A DNA stretch of 43,508 bases from assembly GCA_035573435.1 (NCBI GenBank), contig DATMZR010000024.1, positions 1 through 43,508 of the forward strand. Reading direction: 5' to 3'. A model generated the notes under the pieces. It ran no database searches. It was not told the origin of the DNA and saw nothing but the letters and a program-made list of their open reading frames with translations. This DNA is from Solirubrobacterales bacterium (GTDB taxonomy: Bacteria > Actinomycetota > Thermoleophilia > Solirubrobacterales > 70-9). Shown in pieces: positions 8,884 to 16,430 of this stretch. How positions within the stretch are numbered: position 1 is the stretch's first letter; each line of letters opens with the position of its first letter. Made by a program: the position numbers and the translations under genes.

Positions 8884-9031
8884 GCCGAGTCGGTGGCTTG
8901 GGGGTCGGCACAAGGATCAGGTCCATCTTCACCACGACCTCGTCGTCGTGCCAGCAGTCTCGGCAGAGCGGCGACCGTTCATCTGCGTTCACGATCTCGC
9001 TCCGCGCGAACGGTGAGCCCCACGTCTTCAC
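8876..9031 (-). CDS. Small ORF with CxxCxH motif, coupled to the SRPBCC gene
   Basis: A 51-codon ORF from GTG 9031, or 38 codons from the internal GTG 8992, which has a better Shine-Dalgarno-like GGAGCG. It ends in a TGA overlapping the ATG of the SRPBCC gene (ATGCCTGA). The middle reads CRDCWHDDEVVVKMDL, a CxxCxH arrangement that could bind a metal. Third codon positions are mostly G or C, as in real genes here. It fills what would otherwise be a gene-free gap of about 300 bases. I do not recognise a family. Confidence 0.4.
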   Translation of the reverse strand: MKTWGSPFARSEIVNADERSPLCRDCWHDDEVVVKMDLILVPTPKPPTRHA

Positions 9032-9153
9032 AGATTCTTGCCGAGTCCCCGATCAGGCGCCCCTCTCTCACTCCTCTCGAATCGATGCCGCCGACTACAG
9101 AAGGAAGAGAGGAATGGAGAGCGCCCTCGGGACGGCTAGAAGTCAGCTTACTG

Positions 9154-9169
9154 CCAAGGGGCCCCTTGG
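9154..9169. terminator. Perfect 16-bp palindrome after the LPG-synthase-like gene
   Basis: CCAAGGGGCCCCTTGG is a perfect palindrome 19 bp past the stop of the minus-strand membrane-protein gene. It could act as a terminator stem, though without a loop or U tract it may instead be a protein site. The rest of 9032-9187 shows nothing else I can name. Confidence 0.35.
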
Positions 9170-9187
9170 GGCGCGCCTCGGCGCCGG

Positions 9188-10162
9188 TCAGGAGGGAAGC
9201 GATGCGGCCAGCGATCTAGCAGACGGCCGAAGCCGATCGACGAGCGCCCAGGACGCGAAGCAGAGGGCGCCGACGGCGCCGGTGGCCGTCAGCAGGGCTC
9301 CGGCGGCGGCCGTCGCCGCAACCCCGTTTGCCCCCAGAATGACCACGGCCGCCGCCGCACCCAGACTCGGGCCGACGGGAAGCAGGCCGATCACCGCTAC
9401 CCCGATCAGGAGCGCGGTGGCGTCGAGGACCGAGCTGTCCACGCCGATCCCTTGGAGGACCAGCCAGTTGCGCGCGATCTGGGCGCAGACGGCGAACACC
9501 ATGAGGCCGATGATGCTGCTGCGGCCCTGGAGCCCCCGCATCACGGCGAAGCCCTTCCAGAACCCATCGCGATGATCCCGAGCGACTCTGGTCAGCACGG
9601 CGACCACAGCGAGGCCGAAGGCGAGGCAGAGCAGCGGCACCCACCAGGGAACGCCGAGAGGCCCAACCAGGGTGATCGAGGCCAGCGCCGCGAGGCTGAC
9701 CTCGACCACGACGATCGGTAGCTCAGCCGCGATCAGCACGGATGGAGGAGGGCTCTCCCGCGGCGCGGATCGGCGGAGCGCCGCGATTCGGACCGCGAGG
9801 CCAAACTGGCCGTTGAAGGTGTTGCCCAAGTAGCCGAGGCTGGCCGCCCGATAGAGGCGTCGCCGGCTGACCTTGCCGCCCGCCGCGTCCACGCATACGT
9901 GCCAGGCTTCGCTGCGCGCGACCAGCCAGGCGATGTGCAGAACAATGGCAACAGCCAGGATCCACAGCGGTGCTAGCTGGAGTGCCGCGGCGAAGTCGGT
10001 CCGTTTGCCCCAGATTCCGAGCGCGAGGGCGCCGGCCACCAGCAGGCAACCGGTGACGGTCACCGCTGCGTGATGGCGATGAAGCCAGAAGCGCAGCCGC
10101 GCTACCGAGCCCGCCGTAGCCGGAAGGGAAGCATCTAGTCTGGGGCTGGAGGCCGGAAGCAT
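9188..10162 (-). CDS. LPG synthase transmembrane-region-like membrane protein (UPF0104 type)
   Basis: A 324-residue polytopic membrane protein with about eight hydrophobic segments from residue 34 to 310. The segment YLGNTFNGQFGLAVRIAAL (about 109-127) matches the conserved region of the lysylphosphatidylglycerol-synthase TM domain family, where members move or flip lipid-linked substrates or partner with glycosyltransferases. There is no soluble aminoacyl-transferase domain, so lipid lysylation by this protein alone is unlikely. It starts 5 nt after the stop of the coiled-coil gene and closes a minus-strand run led by the helicase and cold-shock genes. Confidence 0.8.
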   Translation of the reverse strand: MLPASSPRLDASLPATAGSVARLRFWLHRHHAAVTVTGCLLVAGALALGIWGKRTDFAAALQLAPLWILAVAIVLHIAWLVARSEAWHVCVDAAGGKVSRRRLYRAASLGYLGNTFNGQFGLAVRIAALRRSAPRESPPPSVLIAAELPIVVVEVSLAALASITLVGPLGVPWWVPLLCLAFGLAVVAVLTRVARDHRDGFWKGFAVMRGLQGRSSIIGLMVFAVCAQIARNWLVLQGIGVDSSVLDATALLIGVAVIGLLPVGPSLGAAAAVVILGANGVAATAAAGALLTATGAVGALCFASWALVDRLRPSARSLAASLPS

Positions 10163-10167
10163 CGCCG

Positions 10168-10476
10168 TCAGACGCGCCGTTCCCGGGAGTACTTGTCGAG
10201 AGCGCGCGCCATCTCGGGCCCTTGCGTCTTCGCTTCGAGCGCCTTCATCTCCTTCTCGTGTCGCGCCGCCTCTCGATGAACCGAATCCTGTAGGCCCTCC
10301 AAGAGGGACTCCAGGTACTCGACTCGTTGCTCCAGGGCCCCAATTCGCTGCTCCTGATCAACCTCGCCTGCCTGCGATCCGGTCGCCGCGCTGGCGTTGC
10401 GGCGCTGCTGGATCACCCGCTCGAGCAGTTGCCCCACCCGAGCCGTGCGGCGTGTGGGGTTTCGTCTGGCGGGCAT
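10168..10476 (-). CDS. Small coiled-coil protein, unknown function
   Basis: A 102-residue soluble protein. The first 20 residues are strongly basic (MPARRNPTRRTARVGQ). Residues about 40-85 form a clear heptad-rich coiled coil (IGALEQRVEYLESLLEGLQD and onward), and the tail is charged. No known domain is recognised. The start is taken at the ATG beginning MPARR; longer forms would run into the cold-shock gene. It sits between the csp gene (28 nt upstream) and the membrane-protein gene (5 nt downstream), so co-transcription is likely. Confidence 0.65.
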   Translation of the reverse strand: MPARRNPTRRTARVGQLLERVIQQRRNASAATGSQAGEVDQEQRIGALEQRVEYLESLLEGLQDSVHREAARHEKEMKALEAKTQGPEMARALDKYSRERRV

Positions 10477-10504
10477 GCTCCCGCAGCGTCTGGGCGTGGG
10501 CCGA

Positions 10505-10708
10505 CTAGCTCGCCTGCACGTTGATGGCTTTCGGGCCCTTATCGCCGGCCTCGGCCTCGTAGGTGACGTTGGCACCTTCCCGAAGCGTCTGAAAGCCGTC
10601 GCCGGCGATCGCGCTCTTATGGACGAAGAGGTCCTTCGAGCCGCCATCTGGGGTGATGATTCCGAAGCCCTTCTCGTCGCTGAACCACTTCACGGTTCCA
10701 CTGGGCAT
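10505..10708 (-). CDS. CspA-family cold-shock protein (copy 1)
   Basis: A 67-residue single OB-fold protein that binds single-stranded RNA or DNA. The RNP1-type motif is KGFGIITPD and the RNP2-type is DLFVHKSAI; it begins [16 protein letters not shown] as usual. It is very similar to the protein at 14420-14626. An in-frame extension upstream would add a signal-peptide-like stretch, but the second copy has small indels there that break that frame, so the extension is taken as untranslated leader. It lies downstream of the DEAD-box helicase gene, a common cold-adaptation pairing. Confidence 0.95.
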   Translation of the reverse strand: MPSGTVKWFSDEKGFGIITPDGGSKDLFVHKSAIAGDGFQTLREGANVTYEAEAGDKGPKAINVQAS

Positions 10709-10823
10709 GTGTATCGCTCCTCTGCGGATATGTGCGGCGAACGCAGAGGGTGCGACAGCAACGACGGCGAGCGCGAGCACGATTGCCAGGCGATTTTGGC
10801 CTGACCGGGTACCCACCACCGTA
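10709..10823 (-). promoter_or_regulatory. Long conserved 5' leader of csp copy 1 with -10
   Basis: A 53-nt block (10729-10781) is identical to 14645-14697 ahead of csp copy 2. Further up, both leaders share a hairpin CAGGC-loop-GCCTG and a CCTTGCTAC(G/C)GTGG segment in which TACGGT or TACCGT may be the -10. The inferred leader is about 100 nt, as is typical for temperature-responsive csp mRNAs. Confidence 0.55.
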
Positions 10824-10840
10824 GCAAGGCCCCGGGGCGG

Positions 10841-12046
10841 CTATCTGCGTCGCCTTCGGCCATTCGAGTGGCTGCCAGTGCGGCGGTTGGGCGCGCGTCG
10901 CTGCAGGGTCGGGGGATGCACTGCGATGCCGTCGGTGTGCCCGCGGCGCTCGTGGTCGAATTCTCGGGAGAGGCCCAGGCTGGCGGCGATCCGCCGCATC
11001 TCGCCGGCCTGGTCCGGGAGGACGAAGCTGATGCTCGCTCCGTCCCGACCCGCCCGGGCGGTGCGCCCGACGCGGTGGACGTAAGCGTCGCGGTCGCCGG
11101 GTGAGTCGAAGTTGACGACATGGGTGATGTCGTCGACGTCGATGCCGCGAGCGGCGACGTCGGTGGCGACGAGGGTGTCCACGTCACCTCGCGCGAAGCG
11201 GTCGAGCGCCTTCTCGCGCTGGGGCTGCGACTTGTTGCCGTGCATCGCGAGAGCGTGCAGCCGGTGCTTGCCGAGCCGCTTGACCAGCCGGTCGGCCCCT
11301 CGCTTGGTGCGCACGAAGACGAGCGTTCGCCCTCGTTCCGGGTTGCGAAGCTCATCGACGAGCGCATCCATCTTTGCCTGGTGGGAGAGGTGGACGAATC
11401 GGTGGGAGCGCTTGCCCACGTCGTCGGCTTGGGGCTCGTGGACGTGGCGGCGGGCGTCGCGGGTGTAGGCGCGGGCCTGCTTGCCGGCCGCGGCCTCCAG
11501 CGTCGCCGAGAAGAAGAGTGTCTGGCGATCACGCGGCGTGCGCGCCACGATTCGATCGACGGCCGGCTTGAACCCCATGTCGAGCATCCGGTCGGCCTCG
11601 TCGATGACGAGAATCCGGACGTGCTCGAGGCCCAGCGCCCGACGCTGAAGCAAGTCCTCGAGCCGGCCAGGCGTGGCGACCACGATGTGGGCCCTCGCTG
11701 CTTGCTTGGCCTGCTTTTCGACCCCGACCCCGCCGTAGACCGGGGCGATCGTGAGCTCCTGGACTCGGGCGACGTCGCGAAGCTCATCGACGATCTGCGT
11801 CGCGAGCTCGCGGGTTGGTGCGAGCACCAGCGCGGCTGGCTTACGGGCGCTGGGCTCGAGCAGGTCGGCGATCGGCAGGCCGAAGGCCAGAGTTTTGCCC
11901 GAGCCGGTCGGGGACTGGACTAGAACGTCGCGACCGGCGAGGACGTCGGCGATGACCAGCTCCTGGACCGCGAACGGCGCGACGATGCCGCGCTTTGTGA
12001 GCGCATCCGTGACCGGACGCGAAACGCCGAGATCAGCGAAAGACAT
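10841..12046 (-). CDS. DEAD-box ATP-dependent RNA helicase
   Basis: A 401-residue RNA helicase. Q motif FAVQ (25-28), motif I SPTGSGKT (45-52), Ia PTRELA (78-83), TPGR (125-128), motif II DEAD (149-152), motif III SAT (180-182), then the helicase C domain with FVRTKRGAD, VATDVAARGIDV and HRVGRTARAGR. The C-terminus is a short basic tail (NRRTGSHSNGRRRRR), probably for RNA contact. The start is ATG 12046, which has AAGGAG 9 nt upstream; the TTG three codons earlier is too close to it. With csp next downstream, a role in unwinding cold-stabilised RNA or in ribosome assembly is likely. Confidence 0.96.
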   Translation of the reverse strand: MSFADLGVSRPVTDALTKRGIVAPFAVQELVIADVLAGRDVLVQSPTGSGKTLAFGLPIADLLEPSARKPAALVLAPTRELATQIVDELRDVARVQELTIAPVYGGVGVEKQAKQAARAHIVVATPGRLEDLLQRRALGLEHVRILVIDEADRMLDMGFKPAVDRIVARTPRDRQTLFFSATLEAAAGKQARAYTRDARRHVHEPQADDVGKRSHRFVHLSHQAKMDALVDELRNPERGRTLVFVRTKRGADRLVKRLGKHRLHALAMHGNKSQPQREKALDRFARGDVDTLVATDVAARGIDVDDITHVVNFDSPGDRDAYVHRVGRTARAGRDGASISFVLPDQAGEMRRIAASLGLSREFDHERRGHTDGIAVHPPTLQRRAPNRRTGSHSNGRRRRR

Positions 12047-12333
12047 GTTGTGCAACTCCTTGACGAGTGGTGGGAATCCTGAAACCCGAACGCACTCTTG
12101 AGTGCACGGAGGACTGAACTCCTCGGCCGCCCCGGTGGCGGCCGACGGGAAGCACGGTAGCAGGACGCGGCTCGGGCGCTGTCCAATCCGCCCAGAGCGT
12201 GGGCGAGGCTCGCGCCGACTGCGGTGCGATTCACCTAGGGGCTCTACACTCGTTGAATACGCCGGCTGGGCCTCTTCCTCCCCTCCGCCCTCTGTCTCCG
12301 GCTCAATGCGAGGGGTGGGAGAGAGGTATCGCG
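12047..12333. other. Gene-free interval with hairpins between divergent genes
   Basis: The 287-nt divergent region holds several short stems: GCACTC-TT-GAGTGC near 12092-12105, GGAG/CTCC just after it, and CGGCCGCC-CCGGT-GGCGGCCG (12124-12144). They lie in what would be the helicase mRNA leader and may make it structured. A TACACT at about 12246 could be a -10 for the rightward gene, but its -35 is poor. No ORF here is convincing. Confidence 0.4.
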
Positions 12334-12714
12334 ATGAGCGACCTATTGGAGCAGGAGCAGCCGGCCGATCAGGAGGAATCCCGCGTTGACAGGACCTCCC
12401 GCGAGATCGCCCAGTCCGTTGGAACGATTTGGAGTCGATTCTCTGGGCAGCGACCGAAGTCCACCAGCGTCGAGATTCGGCAGAACTCCGTCAAATGCGT
12501 GATCGAAGAGGGCACGCCAGACACGGAAGCCGGTGAGGACGAGGAAGGGTTTGACGACTCCCGGTTGTCGGCGGCCGGCCTCAAGCAGAACGCGACGGCG
12601 GCGATCACGCGGATCACCGGACGGCGCGTCGTTGCCTTCATCCCCAAGCGCAACAAGGAGACCGAGACCTCCACGCAGACGTTCCTGCTCGAACGCCCGC
12701 TGCGACGTTTCTGA
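12334..12714 (+). CDS. DUF2294 / MpsC-like small protein
   Basis: A 126-residue soluble protein. The pattern SREIAQSVGTIWSRFSGQRP, a strand STSVEIRQNSVKCVIE, a central acidic region and ITGRRVVAFIPKRNKETET followed by QTFLLE resembles DUF2294 (the MpsC family, described with a membrane-potential-generating system in staphylococci). The match is by pattern only, so it is tentative. The start ATG has GGAGAGAGG upstream. No MpsA/MpsB-type partners are nearby. Confidence 0.6.
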   Translation: MSDLLEQEQPADQEESRVDRTSREIAQSVGTIWSRFSGQRPKSTSVEIRQNSVKCVIEEGTPDTEAGEDEEGFDDSRLSAAGLKQNATAAITRITGRRVVAFIPKRNKETETSTQTFLLERPLRRF

Positions 12715-12766
12715 GCATCTGACCCCCGGGTCCCGTTGACGCGTGGGTGGCGGGCTTTTCGGTCAG

Positions 12767-12803
12767 TGGCGAGTTTGGGGCGGTATGCTCCACAAACCCG
12801 CCA
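12767..12803 (+). repeat. 37-bp palindromic repeat, copy B (diverged)
   Basis: Arms TGGCGAGTTTG and CAAACCCGCCA, with one mismatched pair in the outer stem and one in the inner stem. TTGACGCGT occurs both at 12736-12744 and immediately after the repeat at 12804-12812, with further similarity to the right of each. Confidence 0.8.
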
Positions 12804-12867
12804 TTGACGCGTTAGTGGGCCTTTCGCTGTGTTTCGCCGGACTGCCGCGGTCAGGCGGGACGCCCGG

Positions 12868-12873
12868 TAGCGT
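12868..12873 (+). promoter_or_regulatory. -10 element TAGCGT for the CSLREA gene
   Basis: TAGCGT lies 10 nt before the GTG start with no Shine-Dalgarno between, suggesting a leaderless or very short leader mRNA. Confidence 0.4.
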
Positions 12874-12883
12874 TTTCGGGGTC

Positions 12884-14332
12884 GTGCACCTCCCGACCTC
12901 GAGATCGCACCCTTCGCCACCCCGAATCGCCGTCCTGGCGCTCCTCGCTGCGACCTGGGTCGGCCTGCTCGTAACCGGTTCGAGCGCGCTCGCCCACACC
13001 TATGCGCCGACGCGGCTCGGCGACCCCGTCCCGAACGGCTGCAAGAGGAACGAATGCTCGCTACGTGAAGCCGTGATCGCCGCGAACAACCGCTCGGGCG
13101 ACGACGACATCGTCCTAAAAGCCGGCAAGACCTACAAGCTGAGCCAGGGCGCGGACTCGACGGGCGAGGACCTGGCGCGGAGCGGGGACCTCGACATCCG
13201 CGACAAAGTGACGATCGCCAGCTCTGGCAAGACCAAGGCCATCGTCGACGCAAACAATCACTTCCGCGTTTTCGAGACGTTCGCCGCCACCGCGCTCAGG
13301 CGCCTGAAGGTCAAGCGGGGCAGCACAATCGGCGAGGACCCGGGCGGCCTCCTCTTCGGGGGCGGCCTTTACAGCAACAACGGTGGCAGGACGACGATCG
13401 TTCGATGCGCCTTCACCGGCAACTCCAGCGCCGCCGTCGTCGCGGGCACGGCGCACGTGTCGATCTCGCGAAGCAGCATCTCGGGCAACATGCAGGACGG
13501 CGCCCGGGCAGTGTCGGCACTCTCGGTCTCCCGCAGCACGATCTCGAATAACGGGCAGACGGGCCTCTCCGCGCTCGGCGGCGAGCTGACCGTCTCGCGG
13601 AGCACCGTGGCCGGTAATTCCCCGGGGGTCTACGTGGCCTCGGTCGACGTACCGACGACCATCACCCGGTCGACGATCACGGGCAACAGCTTCGAGGGCG
13701 GGTCCGGCGGTGGCATCGAGGTGAGCCTCGGCACTCTCAGCGTGTCGCGCTCGACGGTGAGCGGCAACAAGGCGACCGGCGCAAACGCGAACGGTGGAGG
13801 AATCCAGGTCAGCCAGGGCACAGCGACCCTGATCAACGACACGATCGACGGCAACCACGCCGAGCTCGCGGGCGGCGGGATCTACGCTCTCTACACCTCC
13901 ACCGTGACCATGAACGCGGTCACCATCGCCCACAACGGGGCGGATTCCGACCGCAACACCACCGGCGACGGCGGCGGCATCGCCACCGATGGCACCTCCA
14001 CGTTCAGCACGAAGAACTCTCTGATCGCCCGCAATACGGCAGCCACGGGCACTCCGCCCGACTGCAGCGGCACGGCCGCCTCCGACGGGCAGAACCTCCT
14101 CACGAGTGATAACAGCGGCTGCCCCGGCTTCACCGGGCCGGCGGACTTCCTGAGCGTCACCGCCGCGAACCTCAATCTCGGGACGCTCCGGAGCAACGGC
14201 GGCCCGACCAAGACTGACGCCCTGGGCCGGGGGAGCAGGGCGATCAACCACGCCGGTGGCGATGCCCCGAAGCTCGACCAGCGCGGCATCCGGCGCGTCA
14301 ACCCCGACATCGGCGCCTTTGAGCGGCGCTGA
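12884..14332 (+). CDS. Secreted CSLREA / right-handed beta-helix protein
   Basis: A 482-residue exported protein. The signal peptide has hydrophobic core AVLALLAATWVGLLV and a likely cleavage after SSALA (about 37). The CSLREA motif (58-63, in NECSLREAVIAANN) marks the start of a family of secreted beta-helix proteins. Residues about 140-420 contain repeated short units of the form SRSTxSGN, giving a parallel beta-helix. The C-terminus ends in a choice-of-anchor Q-like block with GGPTKT, DQRG and a terminal DIGAFERR. A surface or matrix role is inferred. The GTG at 12884 is chosen because the longer ORF would run through repeat copy B and lacks a signal peptide at its N-terminus. Confidence 0.85.
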   Translation: MHLPTSRSHPSPPRIAVLALLAATWVGLLVTGSSALAHTYAPTRLGDPVPNGCKRNECSLREAVIAANNRSGDDDIVLKAGKTYKLSQGADSTGEDLARSGDLDIRDKVTIASSGKTKAIVDANNHFRVFETFAATALRRLKVKRGSTIGEDPGGLLFGGGLYSNNGGRTTIVRCAFTGNSSAAVVAGTAHVSISRSSISGNMQDGARAVSALSVSRSTISNNGQTGLSALGGELTVSRSTVAGNSPGVYVASVDVPTTITRSTITGNSFEGGSGGGIEVSLGTLSVSRSTVSGNKATGANANGGGIQVSQGTATLINDTIDGNHAELAGGGIYALYTSTVTMNAVTIAHNGADSDRNTTGDGGGIATDGTSTFSTKNSLIARNTAATGTPPDCSGTAASDGQNLLTSDNSGCPGFTGPADFLSVTAANLNLGTLRSNGGPTKTDALGRGSRAINHAGGDAPKLDQRGIRRVNPDIGAFERR

Positions 14333-14339
14333 GTCCCAC

Positions 14340-14363
14340 GGGTTCAAATCCCACCCCGCTACT
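14340..14363 (+). pseudogene. tRNA-fMet-like 3' fragment, second copy
   Basis: GGGTTCAAATCCCACCCC followed by GCTACT repeats the core at 1654-1678 with one C fewer. The T stem is incomplete here (only three G-C pairs), and no tRNA body precedes it: the CSLREA stop codon is 8 nt upstream. A terminator hairpin follows directly, as it would after a tRNA gene. Confidence 0.55.
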
Positions 14364-14368
14364 AATGG

Positions 14369-14392
14369 AAAGGCCCGCTGCTGCGGGCCTTT
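14369..14392. terminator. Rho-independent-type terminator
   Basis: AAAGGCCCGC (14369-14378), loop TGCT, then GCGGGCCTTT (14383-14392): a perfect 10-bp stem with a T run at its end, followed by CGTGTT. It sits between the convergent CSLREA and csp2 genes and the A/T ends allow use in both directions. Confidence 0.8.
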
Positions 14393-14419
14393 CGTGTTAT
14401 GGGTGTCCCAGTAAGGCGG

Positions 14420-14626
14420 CTAGCTCGCTACTTGCACGTCGACAGCTCGCGGGCCCTTATCGCCGGCCTCTGCCTCATAGGTGACCTTGGCACCTTCCTG
14501 AAGCGAGCGGAAGCCGTCGCCGGCGATCGCGCTCTGATGGACAAAGAGGTCTTTCGAGCCATCATCAGGGGTGATGAAGCCGAAACCCTTTTCGTCGCTG
14601 AACCACTTCACGGTTCCACTGGGCAT
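14420..14626 (-). CDS. CspA-family cold-shock protein (copy 2)
   Basis: A 68-residue OB-fold nucleic-acid-binding protein with RNP1-type KGFGFITPD and RNP2-type DLFVHQSAI. It differs from copy 1 at only a minority of positions, and its leader is also duplicated, so the two arose by a recent duplication. GAGGAG lies 9 nt before the ATG; an in-frame ATG two codons earlier is also possible. It is followed by a strong terminator, so it is probably monocistronic, unlike copy 1. Confidence 0.95.
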   Translation of the reverse strand: MPSGTVKWFSDEKGFGFITPDDGSKDLFVHQSAIAGDGFRSLQEGAKVTYEAEAGDKGPRAVDVQVAS

Positions 14627-14739
14627 ATGCATTACTCCTCTACGTATGTGCGGCGAACGCAGAGGGTGCGACAGCAACGACGGCGAGCGCGAGCACGGTT
14701 TGCCAGGCGATTTGGCCTGACCTGTTAGCCGCCACGGTA
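14627..14739 (-). promoter_or_regulatory. Duplicated 5' leader of csp copy 2 with -10
   Basis: Contains the 53-nt block 14645-14697 identical to the copy 1 leader, the CAGGC/GCCTG hairpin, and TACCGT (14739-14734) as a possible -10. The matching -35 position falls at the edge of palindromic repeat copy C. Confidence 0.55.
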
Positions 14740-14754
14740 GCAAGGCGCCCGGAA

Positions 14755-14791
14755 TGGCGAGTTTGGGGCGGTATGCGCCACAAACTCGCCA
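14755..14791 (+). repeat. 37-bp palindromic repeat, copy C
   Basis: Perfect outer arms TGGCGAGTTTG (14755-14765) and CAAACTCGCCA (14781-14791) with the inner GGCG/CGCC stem. It lies in a divergent promoter region, between csp2 and a secreted-protein gene. Confidence 0.9.
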
Positions 14792-14809
14792 TCGCTGGCC
14801 GCCAGGGGC

Positions 14810-14815
14810 TAAGGT
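14810..14815 (+). promoter_or_regulatory. -10 element TAAGGT, leaderless-type
   Basis: TAAGGT ends 6 nt before the GTG start of the secreted-protein gene at 14822, with no Shine-Dalgarno. Confidence 0.5.
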
Positions 14816-14821
14816 CAGGTC

Positions 14822-16006
14822 GTGCGCCGGAAGGCAATCGCATCCGTCTTCGCCGTTCTGTTGACGCTGGCGCTCGCAGCCCCTGCTCAGGCGCAAGACC
14901 CCGGGCGGCCCTGGGTTCTCACCGGAGCGAGCTCGGTCCCCACCAGGTACTGGCAGGGCCTGACGTCAGATGCGGCGGACTCGAACCTGTTCTTCATCGG
15001 GGTCTTTCGAGGCTTGTGGCGCACGACTCCCGGCCTCCATCAGAACGCTGGGGTCTCGGACGTGATCCCGCCGGCCGTGGCGCAGGCGGAGGGGTACAAC
15101 CACATCGGCGATCCCACCTGGAATCCCGGCGACGGCGGGCGTGTGATCCTGCCGATGGAGTGCTTCGATCCCGGCACGGGCGAGAACACCTGCGGCAAGG
15201 GGGCGTTCGGCGTCGCCAATCCGGCCAACCTCGCCTTCCGCTACTACGTCAATCTCGACCCGGCGGAGATCCCAAAGGCGATGTGGGCGGAGACCTCGCC
15301 CGACGGCTCGCTCATCTGGACAAGCAGTGGTAACGACCTGCTTGCGTACCGCTCGAGCGACGTTTCTCTTGCCAACCGTGGCCCCAACGGCCCGGTGATC
15401 CATCCAGTGCGTCGCCTTTCGGGCGCGGTCCCGCCGACGGGAATAACGGGCGCGGTCTTCCGGGAAGGGCGACTCCTGCTCGCCGGCGAGTCCGATGGCC
15501 TGTATCAGGTGTGGAGCGTCAATACCCGCACGGGAGGGCGGAGGCTCGAGATCCAGAGGCGGATGTGCGGTGAGTCCGAGGGACTCGACGCGGTGCCCAC
15601 TCTCAACGGCAATCTTCACTGGTTGATCGCTCCGTTCGATCCGGGATGCGAGCTGACCTTCGGCCCGACCAGCGCTCTGCTCCACTTCAAGCGGGCACCC
15701 GTCCACCAGATCTTCCAGGTGGTGGTCACGAATACCCAGGTGGGGACGCTGCCCGGCCAGGTGCGCGCCACGGTCCACGCGACGGTTGGCGGCCAGCCGT
15801 TGCGTGACGTGCGTGTGAGCTTTGCCGGTGGGGCGGCGCGAACCGGTGACAATGGGTTCGCGACCGTCGTCACCACGCTGGAGCTGCCCGGGCGCTTCAA
15901 AGCGTTCGTGCGAAGGGACGAGAATTACGGTCTCTCGAACCTCGTGCCCGTGGGCATGTCGCAAGCGACCAAGCGTTTGGCGGCTCCTCGGTCAGGCGCC
16001 GGCTAG
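14822..16006 (+). CDS. Secreted protein of unknown function with C-terminal Ig-like region
   Basis: A 394-residue exported protein. The signal peptide is [19 protein letters not shown] with likely cleavage after AQA (about 24). The body (25-290) contains four well-spaced Cys residues and many Trp and Gly residues, suggesting a beta-propeller or beta-sandwich, but no family is recognised. The last 100 residues ([25 protein letters not shown], split over two strands, then [13 protein letters not shown]) look like an Ig-like beta-sandwich as in bacterial surface proteins. The leaderless-type GTG start is supported by TAAGGT 6 nt upstream and a good signal peptide. The DUF1330 gene follows with 10 nt between. 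Confidence 0.75.
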   Translation: MRRKAIASVFAVLLTLALAAPAQAQDPGRPWVLTGASSVPTRYWQGLTSDAADSNLFFIGVFRGLWRTTPGLHQNAGVSDVIPPAVAQAEGYNHIGDPTWNPGDGGRVILPMECFDPGTGENTCGKGAFGVANPANLAFRYYVNLDPAEIPKAMWAETSPDGSLIWTSSGNDLLAYRSSDVSLANRGPNGPVIHPVRRLSGAVPPTGITGAVFREGRLLLAGESDGLYQVWSVNTRTGGRRLEIQRRMCGESEGLDAVPTLNGNLHWLIAPFDPGCELTFGPTSALLHFKRAPVHQIFQVVVTNTQVGTLPGQVRATVHATVGGQPLRDVRVSFAGGAARTGDNGFATVVTTLELPGRFKAFVRRDENYGLSNLVPVGMSQATKRLAAPRSGAG

Positions 16007-16016
16007 AGGGTCTGCG

Positions 16017-16427
16017 CTGGAGCACATCGACCCGACCCAGGAGCAGTTCCAGGCGTTCGCCGAGTCGGCCGCCGCGGAGGGCCCGGTGTTCATGCTCAAC
16101 CTGCTGCGGTTCAAGGACGGGGCCGACGGCCCCCTCGAGAGCGAGGGCATCTCCGGCGCCGAGGCCTACGCGCGCTATGCGGCGGCGACCCAGCCCCACC
16201 TCCAGCGGGTTGGCGGCGAGATTGTCTGGGCGGGCGCCTGCGGCACAGCGCTGATCGGACCGGCCGATGGCGAATGGGACGTCGCCGCAGTCGTGCGCTA
16301 CCCCTCGCGCAGCGCCTTCCTCGAGATGGTCGCGGACCCCGACTACCTCGAGACGTCGCGGATTCGGACCGCGGCGCTCGCCGATTCGCGTCTGCTCCCG
16401 TGTACCGAGGCCGTGCTCGGCGCCTAG
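16017..16427 (+). CDS. DUF1330-family protein with apparent CTG start
   Basis: About 136 residues. The body matches DUF1330: GPVFMLNLLRFKD near the N-terminus, EAYARYAAATQPHLQRVGGE, and YPSRSAFLEMVADPDYLE. These are small dimeric ferredoxin-like alpha/beta barrel proteins of unknown reaction. No ATG, GTG or TTG precedes the conserved N-terminus in frame close by. A CTG at 16017 (LEHIDPTQ) has AGAGGG 6 nt upstream, right after the previous stop codon, so CTG is the best start. It would be co-transcribed with the secreted protein upstream. Confidence 0.75.
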   Translation: MEHIDPTQEQFQAFAESAAAEGPVFMLNLLRFKDGADGPLESEGISGAEAYARYAAATQPHLQRVGGEIVWAGACGTALIGPADGEWDVAAVVRYPSRSAFLEMVADPDYLETSRIRTAALADSRLLPCTEAVLGA

Positions 16428-16430
16428 GCG

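Noticed and set aside
9063-9080. CTCTCA-type repeat upstream of the SRPBCC operon
   Set aside because: The two hexamers are 9 bp apart rather than 11 and no -10 follows at the right distance, so it does not match the regulon site.
10709-10819. In-frame signal-peptide-like extension of csp copy 1
   Set aside because: The same region in copy 2 has indels that change frame, so it is better read as a conserved RNA leader; Csp proteins are cytosolic.
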